NCBI GenBank assembly: GCA_018780645.1
Contig: JADMJJ010000036.1
Coordinates: 62,001 to 126,000 of the forward strand
Origin: Burkholderiaceae bacterium
GTDB taxonomy: Bacteria > Pseudomonadota > Gammaproteobacteria > Burkholderiales > Burkholderiaceae_C
Length of the DNA stretch: 64,000 nt
Direction of reading: 5' to 3'
How positions within the stretch are numbered: position 1 is the first letter of the stretch; every line of letters starts with the position of its first letter. Both the position numbers and the translations under genes were made by a program. Below are positions 45,760-53,432 of this stretch, one piece after another. Below the pieces are notes generated by a model. That model searched no databases and was not told where the DNA came from. It saw only the letters and a list, made by a program, of their open reading frames with translations.

Positions 45760-46963
45760 CACCTTCAAGCCGGCGCACCGCGACGGACCGGCCGGCCCGC
45801 TGAGTGGCGTGCGCGTGCTGGACCTCAGCGCCTACATCGCCGGGCCCTATGGCTGCACCCTGCTGGCCGACCAGGGCGCCGAGGTGATCAAGATCGAGCC
45901 GCCCGGTGGAGACAATCTGCGCAGCTATCCCTCGACCTTGCAGGCCGAGAGCCGGGCCTTCATCGGCGTCAACCGCAGCAAGCTCGGTGTGGCCTTGGAT
46001 CTGAAGAAGGCCGAGGGCCTGGCCCTCTTGATGCGCCTGGTGCGCGAGGCCGATGTGCTGGTGCACAACTTCCGGCCCAGCGTGCCCAGGCGCCTGGGCA
46101 TTGACTTCGAGCAGCTCGGCGCGATCAACCCGCGGCTGATCTACTGCGCCGTCACCGGCTATGGCGAGACCGGGCCGATGAAGGACAAGGCCGGCTACGA
46201 CCAGGTGCTGCAGACCATGACCGGCATGTGCGCGCTGCAGGGCAAGCGCGGCGGCGCGCCGGAAATCATCTACGGCTCGGTGGTGGACTACTACGCCGCC
46301 GCGCTGCTGGCGGCCGGCGTGTCGTCGGCGCTGTATGAGCGCGAGCGCAGCGGCCTGGGCCAGTACGTCGGCGTGTCGCTGTTGCGCAGCGCGCTGACGA
46401 TGCAGTCGGCGCGGCTGATCTGGGCCGATGGCGAGCCGCTGGACATCGGGCGCGACATGCGCTCGGGCGGCGTCACCGGCATCCATCCGGCTCGTGAGGG
46501 CCACCTCTACATCTCGGCCAATACGCAGCGCTTCTGGAGGGCGCTGTGTGCCAAGACCGGCCTGACCGAGCTGGCCGACGATGAGCGCTTCGACACCGTG
46601 CGCAAGCGGGCGCAGCTGGCCGGTGAGATCATTCCGCGCCTGCACACGGCGCTGCAGGCGCACAGCGCACTGGGGTGGGAAGCGATCTTCGGCGACGAAG
46701 TGCCCTGCGCCGCGGCGCGCCGCATCGAAGACATGTTCGACCACCCGCAGGTGCTGGCCGAAGACATGGTGGGCACCATAGACCATCCGGTGATCGGCCC
46801 CTACCGTGGCGTGACGCGGCCGCTGAAGTTCGGCCGCACACCGGGGCCCGCGCCGTTTGCCGCACCGGTGTTCGGCCAGCACTCGGAGGGTGTGGTGCGC
46901 GCCAGCGGCTGCAGCGATGACGAGCTGGCGCTGCTGCGGGCCAGCGGCGCCTTGCCTGAGTAG
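45746..46963 (+). CDS. Class III (CaiB/BaiF) CoA-transferase
   Basis: A 405-residue enzyme. The family opening is VRVLDLSAYIAGPYGCTLLADQGAEVIKIEPPGGD. The nucleophile is Asp152 in KAGYDQVLQTMTG. It overlaps the GH127 gene by 14 bases and is thus part of the same coupled operon, an unusual place for this enzyme. It moves CoA between carboxylic acids; which acid is not known. The stop lies 6 bases from the convergent peptidase gene. Confidence 0.9.
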   Translation: MATPDTFKPAHRDGPAGPLSGVRVLDLSAYIAGPYGCTLLADQGAEVIKIEPPGGDNLRSYPSTLQAESRAFIGVNRSKLGVALDLKKAEGLALLMRLVREADVLVHNFRPSVPRRLGIDFEQLGAINPRLIYCAVTGYGETGPMKDKAGYDQVLQTMTGMCALQGKRGGAPEIIYGSVVDYYAAALLAAGVSSALYERERSGLGQYVGVSLLRSALTMQSARLIWADGEPLDIGRDMRSGGVTGIHPAREGHLYISANTQRFWRALCAKTGLTELADDERFDTVRKRAQLAGEIIPRLHTALQAHSALGWEAIFGDEVPCAAARRIEDMFDHPQVLAEDMVGTIDHPVIGPYRGVTRPLKFGRTPGPAPFAAPVFGQHSEGVVRASGCSDDELALLRASGALPE

Positions 46964-46969
46964 GTTCGT

Positions 46970-48988
46970 TCAGCGCGGCGCCAGATGTTTGTCGAGAAAG
47001 GCGGCCGTGCGGTTCCAGAAGTCTGTTCGGTTGGCCGGTACCCGCCAGCCATGACCCTCGTCCTGGTACACCACCCATTCCAGCGCGGGGTTGCCCGGCT
47101 GCACGGCCTTGCGAAAGGCCTCGCCGTGCACCAGGGGCACACGACGGTCGGCGCTGCCGTAGGCGAGCAACAGCGGTTGCCTGATCCTGGCCGCATGGGT
47201 CAGCGGTGAGTTGTCCTTCAGGTCGACGGCATCCTTGACACGGTCGCCGATCAGTGCCGGCATGCCGTGCTGCTTGAACTGATCGGAGATGTCGCTCCAG
47301 TTCACCGTGTGCAGCATGTCCAGGTCGGTCACGCCGACCCAGGCCACCGCACAGCGGAAAAGCTCGGCATCGCGCACCAGGCCCATCAATGCCGCATAGC
47401 CGCCATAGCTGGCGCCGGCAATGGCAATGCGCTTGGGGTCGGCAATGCCTTGCGCAATGGCCCATCGGGTCGCGTCGGCCACATCGGTCTGCATGGCCTT
47501 GCCCCATTGGCGCCAGCCGGCTCGCGCGTGGGTGGCGCCGAAGCCGAGCGTGCCGCGGAACTGCGGCTGCAGCACGGCATAGCCGCGGGCGTTGAGGAAC
47601 TGCACCTCGGCGTCCCAGGTCCAGCCCGGTGCGCGCACGAACGGCCCGCCGTGCACCAGCACCACCATCGGCAGATTCTTCTTGTCCAGCTTCTCGGCGC
47701 CGGGCGGCAGGCTCAGCCAGGCTGGAATCTCCAGGCCGTCGCGGGCCTTGATGCGGACCATGTCCATGGCCGCCATCTGCCTGGCCTCGATGTCGGGGCG
47801 CTCGGCACCCAGGCGGGTGAACTTGCGCGTTTCGCGATTGAACAGAAAGAACAGCGTCGGCTGGATGTCGGCAAAGGCCTCGATCAGCACCCAGGGCGCG
47901 TCGCCGCTCCAGGGCAGGGACAGGCGGTTGGCGGTGCGCGGCAGCACCTTGTCGATCTGCGCCTGCAGGGTCTGCATCCCGGCGTCCAGCCACTGGGTGA
48001 CCTCGGCGTCGATGGTGAAGCGCAGGCCCAAGACCTTGTCCTGACGGGCCAGCACCTGGGCGTCCACATCGAACTGCGGCGACTCGGCCAGCGGCTTGGC
48101 CGACCAGGCGCCGGTGGCCGGATCCAGCAGCCACATTGCCTGCTTGTCGCGGCCACGGCGCGCACTGACGTAGAGCTTGCCCTCGGGGCCGACATGACGC
48201 ACCTGCAGATCGCCGTCCTCGGTATAGGCATTGAACTCGGTCAGCGCCCGCCATTGGTCGGTGGCCGGGTCCTTCCATCGCAGTGCGGCCTTTTCGCCGT
48301 CGCGGGTCAGCGCCACGCGCAGATTGCCCTGGGCATCCGGCCACCAGCCGACCGAGTGCAGCGGGCTGTCCACCGTCTCCGCGCGGCCATTGCGGGTGTC
48401 CAGGCGCAGGAGCTTGAAGAAGCCCATGTCCTTGCCGTCATAGGCCTCGGGCCGCACGGCCATCACCGCATCACCCTGGCGCAGCGTGCTGCCGTTGAGC
48501 AGAAAGGTGTTCCAGGGTTGCAGCTGGCGGGTGTCGTTGCCGTCCTTTAGCCAGGCGACCTGGCGCTCGACCAGCTGGCGTAGGTTTGCGCCGTCATGGT
48601 CCACCGCGAACAGGCCCGGGCCGGCGTCGATCTTGCCCTGCGGGGTCTCGCGGTCGCTGAGGTCGAAGGCCAGCCGGTCGTTGTTGACCCAGACGACGCG
48701 CTCCACATCGGCGTTGTCGGAGTTGTAGACCACCTTGGGCGCCAGGGTGTCGAGTTGAAGCACGGTCAGCATTACCCGCCCCTGGGGGCCAATGCTGCGC
48801 ATGGCCAGGCGGTGACCGTTGGGCGAGAGCACGGCGCCCAGCATCTGCTGGGCGCGGAAGAAGCGAGCGGCGTCGGGCTTGTCGCCGGCGCCCTGGGCCC
48901 GGGCCAGCGGCAGGGCGCTGCTCAGCGCGAGGGTGAGCAGGCTGCGCCTGCGCAGGGTGTGGTTCGGCGAGCTTTGGTTCATGGGCAT
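46970..48988 (-). CDS. Exported S9-family (prolyl oligopeptidase-type) serine peptidase
   Basis: A 672-residue enzyme. The N-terminus is Arg-rich (RRRSLLTLALSSALPLARA), a Tat- or Sec-type signal. A beta-propeller follows to about residue 400 and an alpha/beta-hydrolase domain at the end. Catalytic residues are visible in GASYGGYAALMG (Ser), GSADRRVP (Asp) and DEGHGW (His). It starts just downstream of the receptor terminator and likely trims peptides in the periplasm. Confidence 0.9.
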   Translation of the reverse strand: MPMNQSSPNHTLRRRSLLTLALSSALPLARAQGAGDKPDAARFFRAQQMLGAVLSPNGHRLAMRSIGPQGRVMLTVLQLDTLAPKVVYNSDNADVERVVWVNNDRLAFDLSDRETPQGKIDAGPGLFAVDHDGANLRQLVERQVAWLKDGNDTRQLQPWNTFLLNGSTLRQGDAVMAVRPEAYDGKDMGFFKLLRLDTRNGRAETVDSPLHSVGWWPDAQGNLRVALTRDGEKAALRWKDPATDQWRALTEFNAYTEDGDLQVRHVGPEGKLYVSARRGRDKQAMWLLDPATGAWSAKPLAESPQFDVDAQVLARQDKVLGLRFTIDAEVTQWLDAGMQTLQAQIDKVLPRTANRLSLPWSGDAPWVLIEAFADIQPTLFFLFNRETRKFTRLGAERPDIEARQMAAMDMVRIKARDGLEIPAWLSLPPGAEKLDKKNLPMVVLVHGGPFVRAPGWTWDAEVQFLNARGYAVLQPQFRGTLGFGATHARAGWRQWGKAMQTDVADATRWAIAQGIADPKRIAIAGASYGGYAALMGLVRDAELFRCAVAWVGVTDLDMLHTVNWSDISDQFKQHGMPALIGDRVKDAVDLKDNSPLTHAARIRQPLLLAYGSADRRVPLVHGEAFRKAVQPGNPALEWVVYQDEGHGWRVPANRTDFWNRTAAFLDKHLAPR

Positions 48989-49006
48989 GGGCAGGGCTGC
49001 AAAAGG

Positions 49007-49035
49007 AAAAAGCCCCGACGCGCAAACGTCGGGGC
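49007..49035 (-). terminator. Intrinsic terminator after the large TonB receptor
   Basis: On the minus strand it reads GCCCCGACG-TTTGCG-CGTCGGGGC followed by five T. This is a 9-bp perfect stem placed 28 bases after the receptor stop and about 20 bases before the peptidase start. The peptidase therefore has its own promoter within the receptor end or depends on read-through. Confidence 0.9.
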
Positions 49036-49063
49036 CGGGACTGATGGGTCGGCGTAGCAGCTA

Positions 49064-51844
49064 TTAGAACTTGTAGCTGGCACCCAGCAACACGGTGCGG
49101 CCCCACTCGATGTGCTCCAGCGGGCGATCCTTGGTGCCGGCATAGGTCTGGTAGGCGGCGTTGCCCAGGTTGTTGATCTGCAGCTGCAGACCCAGGCCCT
49201 TCAGCGATCCTTCGGTGAAGTTGTAGCCGATCTGGGCGTCGACGATGCTCTCGCCGACCACATAGCGCAGGGTGCGGTTGCCGTTGAAGTTGCCGATCTC
49301 GCCAATGAAGTCCGAACGCTTGCGCTGGCTGATGCGGGCCTCGAAGCCGGCCTTCTCGTAGTAGAAGGTCAGGTTGGTCACGCGCTTGGACAGGCCGGGC
49401 AGCGAGATATCGCCGGAGCCGACGCTGGAGGCGCTCTCGGGATCCTTGACCTTGATGCTGCTGCTGGTGAAGCTGGCGCTGGCCTGGATGCCAAAACCGC
49501 TCAGTGCCGGGGTCAGCATGGTCAAGGGCAGCGAGGCCGACAACTCGACACCCGACAGGCGGCCACCCTTGCCATTGTCCGGGGCGGTGTAGGTGCCCAG
49601 GGTCTGAATGGGCACCGGCTTGCCATTGGCGTCCAGGATCACCTTGGCGTCGCCGATGAAGGGCGCGAAGTCGTAGTTCGAGATCTTCTGCGTGTAGATA
49701 TAGCTCTTCAGGTCCTTGTGGAAGTAGGCGGCGGCCACATAGGCCTTGTTGCCGAAGTACTTCTCGTAGGACAGGTCGAAGGCCACGGCGCGCCACGGGT
49801 CGAGCTTGGCATTGCCGCCGCTGGCGCCGGGCTCGCGGAAGCCCTGGGCATTCGGGTTGTCGCCGACGCCGAACTCCAGCGCCGAGCGCAGCTGGTCGAC
49901 GCGCGGACGCGCCACCTGCTTGGCCAGGGCCATGCGCAGGGTCTGGTCATTGCCCAGGGCGAACACCAGATTCATGGCGGGCAGTGCGTCGGTATAGCTC
50001 TTGCCGTCTTCCACCGGCTTCGGGTTGGCGCCGTCGGTCAGGCGCACGGCCGTCGAGGACTGGTCGACGCGCTGCAGCTGCACACCGATGTTGCCGCGCA
50101 CATCGAAGCCGCCGATCTTGGTGTCGATATTGCCCTTCAGGTAGCCGGTGGTGATCGTCTCCTTGACGTCCCAGGCCTTGGCCACCAGATAGGGGAAGGC
50201 GGTGCCGCTGGGGCTGAAGGTCATGTACTTGGCCACGGCGCCCGGCACATTCCACGCGGGGATCTGGCCCAGGCCGGCAAAGCCAAGGTCGACCAGCCCG
50301 TACTGGAACTCCGCACCGACGGCCGTGTCGCCCTGGGCGCCCACATTGATATTGCCCTCGGGCTGGCGCTTCTTCTTGGCGCGGTCGGCGTAGTTCAGGC
50401 CGAACTCGATGTCGGACAGGAAGCCATCAAGCATGGCCGGCACGGCCGCCGTGCCGCCGAAGCGGAAGCTCTTCAGCTCATCTTCCACGCTGGGCACCTT
50501 GCCGTAGCCGGAGCCGTAGATGGTGCCGCGCAGCAGCAACTTGGTCGGGTCAGAGTAGCTCAGCGTCGGGATCATCGATGAGAAGCCACCGGTGCCGAAA
50601 TTGAGCTTCAACGTATCCAGCGGCGCGACCGCACCGACCGGCGGGAGCTGGGTGTTGTTCTCCAGGCTCAGCTCATCGCGCTTGGCCTTGGAGTAGCTGA
50701 CGTCGGCGTTCCACTTGATGCCAGCGGCCGTGAACTTGTTGTTCCAGCCGATGGCATCGATCGTGTCCTCGCGCTTGTTGTACATGCCGCGAATCAGCGG
50801 GTACAGGTTCGCGACCGTGCCGCCGGTGAAGGTGTTGTTGCCGTTGATCTGGGCACCGGTGATGCCGATGCGGCCGTAGCCACCGTTGTAGTCGCCGAGG
50901 TTGACTTCGAACTGGTTGGCCGTGTCTTCCTGCTTGGCGGTCGTGTGATAGACGTCCAGCACACTGGTCCAGTCCTTGGACGGACGCATTTCCAGCGTGG
51001 CCATCAGGGCATCGCGCTTGGTCACGCCGGTGCGGCGCAGGGCCTTGATGCCGTTCGAATAGAAGGTGCCTGCCGCCACGCCGGGGCGCCAGCCGTCGCC
51101 GACCGCTTCCCAGGGCTCATACAGGCCCACCTGGTTTTCCTGCACCGGCGTTTCCTGGTGGGCGTAGCCGAGCACCAGGCCCACCGTGCGGTTGGCGAAC
51201 TGGTCGATATAGCTGGCGCTGATGCGGTTGCCGGTGGCGTCCGCGTTAGCCGCCGAGCCCAGCGAGTTGCGCTGGCCACGCACGTTCACAGAGACGACGC
51301 GGCTGCCGAAGTTCAGCGGGCGCACGGTCTGCATGTCCAGTGTGCCGGACAGGCCCTGGCCGATCAGGCTGGCGTCGGGCGTCTTGTAGACGGTCACGCC
51401 GCTCATCAGCTCGGACGGGTACTGGTCGAACTCGACGCTGCGGTTGTCACCGGTGCTGACCAGTTCACGGCCATTGAGCAGGCTGGTGGCGAAGTCGGGC
51501 GACAGGCCGCGCACGCTGATCACCTGGGCACGGCCGGCGACGCGCTGGGCCGACAGACCGGGCAGGCGGGCGATCGACTCGGCGATGCTGTTGTCGGGCA
51601 GCTTGCCGATGTCTTCGGCCGAGATCGATTCGACGATGGAGTCGGAGTTCTTCTTCACCGAGATGGCGCTCTCGATGCCGCGGCGTATGCCGGTCACCGT
51701 CACGGTGTCCAGCGCGGCAGGGGCCTGCTGCGCGTAGCTCGCGCCCGAGGCCAGCAACAGCAGGGCGCAGCCCGCCACCACCGGGCGGACCCGGAAGCGC
51801 TGGGCGCCCGATGCGCCAGTGCGCGTGTTTGCAGAACTCTTCAT
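49064..51844 (-). CDS. TonB-dependent receptor, Xanthomonas/Caulobacter sugar-uptake type
   Basis: A 926-residue receptor. A signal peptide ends ASYA-QQ, a TonB box-like LDTVTVTGIRRGIESA follows, then ISAEDIGKLPDNSIAESIARLPG, the hallmark of the TonB-Xanth-Caul group. The barrel ends VLLGASYKF. AGGAG lies 8 bases before the ATG at 51844. The promoter region carries two HexR-like sites (51951 and 52106), and the neighbour upstream is glucokinase. A glucose- or glucoside-related oligosaccharide is the likely ligand. Confidence 0.92.
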   Translation of the reverse strand: MKSSANTRTGASGAQRFRVRPVVAGCALLLLASGASYAQQAPAALDTVTVTGIRRGIESAISVKKNSDSIVESISAEDIGKLPDNSIAESIARLPGLSAQRVAGRAQVISVRGLSPDFATSLLNGRELVSTGDNRSVEFDQYPSELMSGVTVYKTPDASLIGQGLSGTLDMQTVRPLNFGSRVVSVNVRGQRNSLGSAANADATGNRISASYIDQFANRTVGLVLGYAHQETPVQENQVGLYEPWEAVGDGWRPGVAAGTFYSNGIKALRRTGVTKRDALMATLEMRPSKDWTSVLDVYHTTAKQEDTANQFEVNLGDYNGGYGRIGITGAQINGNNTFTGGTVANLYPLIRGMYNKREDTIDAIGWNNKFTAAGIKWNADVSYSKAKRDELSLENNTQLPPVGAVAPLDTLKLNFGTGGFSSMIPTLSYSDPTKLLLRGTIYGSGYGKVPSVEDELKSFRFGGTAAVPAMLDGFLSDIEFGLNYADRAKKKRQPEGNINVGAQGDTAVGAEFQYGLVDLGFAGLGQIPAWNVPGAVAKYMTFSPSGTAFPYLVAKAWDVKETITTGYLKGNIDTKIGGFDVRGNIGVQLQRVDQSSTAVRLTDGANPKPVEDGKSYTDALPAMNLVFALGNDQTLRMALAKQVARPRVDQLRSALEFGVGDNPNAQGFREPGASGGNAKLDPWRAVAFDLSYEKYFGNKAYVAAAYFHKDLKSYIYTQKISNYDFAPFIGDAKVILDANGKPVPIQTLGTYTAPDNGKGGRLSGVELSASLPLTMLTPALSGFGIQASASFTSSSIKVKDPESASSVGSGDISLPGLSKRVTNLTFYYEKAGFEARISQRKRSDFIGEIGNFNGNRTLRYVVGESIVDAQIGYNFTEGSLKGLGLQLQINNLGNAAYQTYAGTKDRPLEHIEWGRTVLLGASYKF

Positions 51845-51950
51845 CTCTTGTCTCCTAGATCTCACTCGAACTACACATCCCAGTGACCTGCCCGCGAGCG
51901 GTCAAAAGGAACCCGGAACCGGTGGCCCTATCAGGACCTTGATGCAAGTT

Positions 51951-51965
51951 TGTACTTAAACTAGA
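51951..51965. promoter_or_regulatory. HexR-like operator, degenerate copy
   Basis: TGTACTTAAACTAGA differs from the local consensus TGTAGYYAARCTACA at two positions (5 and 14). It lies about 107 bases upstream of the TonB receptor start, a plausible place for control. The same 300-base gap also has an inverted repeat GTGCATT...AATGCAC at 51997-52022 and no gene. Confidence 0.5.
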
Positions 51966-52105
51966 TGATTTATCAACCCGATACAAACCCTAAAAGGTGC
52001 ATTTTCATTTGGGCGAATGCACGATTCTGGTTCGTTTCACTCTGTGGAGAAAGGGATTTCATTGATCTCTGTCCTGCCGATGGCGCACCGCTTTGGGTGT
52101 TGTTT

Positions 52106-52120
52106 TGTAGCCAAACTACA
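52106..52120. promoter_or_regulatory. HexR-like operator upstream of the TonB receptor
   Basis: TGTAGCCAAACTACA has perfect 5-base arms (TGTAG/CTACA). It sits between the glucokinase 3' end and the TonB receptor promoter. It matches the two sites before the glucokinase genes, and the likely regulator is encoded at 53.4 kb as a fusion protein. HexR operators in gammaproteobacteria are of the related TGTAAT...ATTACA form. Confidence 0.7.
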
Positions 52121-52144
52121 TTTGAATCGAATCGCTTGTAGTGC

Positions 52145-53164
52145 CTAGGCCTGGCGGTACTGCTCGATGGCCAGTGCCGCGCCGGTCAGCGCAGCCAGCG
52201 TGTCGATGATCAGGGCGGTCGGAATTTCTTCCAGATAGCTGCGGAAGCGCCCCTTGGCCTCGAAGCGCTCGCGAAAGCGCGAGGCGAAGAACATCTCGCC
52301 CAGGCGCGGCACGATGCCGCCACCGATATAGACGCCGCCGCGGGCCCCCAGGGTCAGGGCCACATTGCCGGCGAAGCTGCCGAGCAGGGCGCAGAACATG
52401 TCGAGGCTCTGGGCGCACAGCGGGTCGGCGCCCGACAGGCCCAGGGCCACGATCTGCTCGGTGCTCAGCGGGGGTGAGGTCTGGCCGAGCACGTCGGCCA
52501 GCGCGCCATGCAGCACCGGCAGACCGATGCCCGACAGCAGGCGCTCGGCCGAGACGTGCGCAAAGTCCTGCCGGACGCGCGCCAGCAGGGCGAACTCCAG
52601 CTCGTCACCGGCAGCCAGTGTGGCGTGGCCGCCCTCGCTGGCCAGGGCCACCCAGCCGTCGGGGGTCTGCAGCACGCCGGCCACGCCCAGGCCGGTGCCG
52701 GGGCCTATCACCGCCAGCGTGCCCTGATGCAGCGGGGCGGCGCCGTGGGCCCGCCATTGCGAGGGCTGCAGCCGCGGCAGCGACAGTGCCAGCGCCTCGA
52801 AGTCATTCAGCACCAGCAGGGCCTGCAGATCGAGTTCGCTCTGCACCTGTTGGCGCGAAAAGCTCCAGTGGCTGTTGGTCAGCTCGATGCGGTCGCCCGC
52901 CACGGCGGTGGCCACCGCAAAGGCGGCGCGGTGCGGTGGCTGGAAGTCGCTGCCCAGCAGGGCGCTGAGCTGGGCCAGATAGGCCTGGGCTGCGGCGGCC
53001 GGGTCGGCGAAGTCGGGGACGGACAGCGTGCGCACATGCTGGACGGACTCGCTGCGGCCATTGACCCAGCCAAAGCGCGCATTGGTGCCGCCGATATCGG
53101 CCACCAGCCAGGGGTGGCTGGCGCTGGCGGCGGCAGGGTTTGGGGGTTGAACGGAGGCTGGCAC
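52145..53164 (-). CDS. glk: Glucokinase (Glk family)
   Basis: About 339 residues from the GTG at 53164; E. coli Glk has 321. It phosphorylates glucose with ATP. Visible are the phosphate-binding WLVADIGGTNARFGWV, LTNSHWSFSRQQVQ, LNDFEALALSLP, the GPGTGLGVAGVL motif, ASEGGHATLAAGDELE and GGVYIGGGIVPRLGE. The start is uncertain. No ATG is available in frame, and the frame remains open to TTG codons that would overlap the HexR-like site at 53216. A second Glk domain lies in the divergent gene. Confidence 0.88.
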   Translation of the reverse strand: MPASVQPPNPAAASASHPWLVADIGGTNARFGWVNGRSESVQHVRTLSVPDFADPAAAAQAYLAQLSALLGSDFQPPHRAAFAVATAVAGDRIELTNSHWSFSRQQVQSELDLQALLVLNDFEALALSLPRLQPSQWRAHGAAPLHQGTLAVIGPGTGLGVAGVLQTPDGWVALASEGGHATLAAGDELEFALLARVRQDFAHVSAERLLSGIGLPVLHGALADVLGQTSPPLSTEQIVALGLSGADPLCAQSLDMFCALLGSFAGNVALTLGARGGVYIGGGIVPRLGEMFFASRFRERFEAKGRFRSYLEEIPTALIIDTLAALTGAALAIEQYRQA

Positions 53165-53215
53165 GGTGCTCTTGGGTTGGGTCGGCCATGGGGGTTGGCG
53201 CTGCTCGAATGCGAA

Positions 53216-53230
53216 TGTAGCTAAACTACA
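53216..53230. promoter_or_regulatory. HexR-like operator upstream of glucokinase
   Basis: TGTAGCTAAACTACA has perfect arms and lies 52 bases upstream of the chosen glk start in the divergent region between the two glucokinase genes. The position suits repression of glk. Confidence 0.72.
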
Positions 53231-53302
53231 AAACAAAGACAATAGGCGGAAACGACATAGGCGCTGTAGGCATACGTGCCTGCGCGGATAGCGTTGGATT
53301 TA

Positions 53303-53317
53303 TGTAGTCAAGCTACA
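53303..53317. promoter_or_regulatory. HexR-like operator upstream of glk-hexR
   Basis: TGTAGTCAAGCTACA has perfect arms and lies 115 bases before the glk-hexR start, suggesting autoregulation. It is 72 bases from the site at 53216, about seven helical turns, so the two sites may be bound on the same face of the DNA. Confidence 0.7.
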
Positions 53318-53432
53318 GTTTGGCCGGCAAGGAGGAGGCCGGGTTCTTCACCGGCCGGGCCGCCGGTGGCCTGCCCCATAATCGACCGCGCAGTGCAGCC
53401 CCTCACGCCCAACGCCTCATCAATCAACTGAC

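Noticed and set aside
52803-53189. Alternative ATG-started frame at the 5' end of glk, suggesting a frameshift
   Set aside because: The out-of-frame ATG leads to a product without Glk motifs. The glk frame itself is intact from WLVADIGGTNAR to the stop, so the problem is the start codon and not a frameshift.
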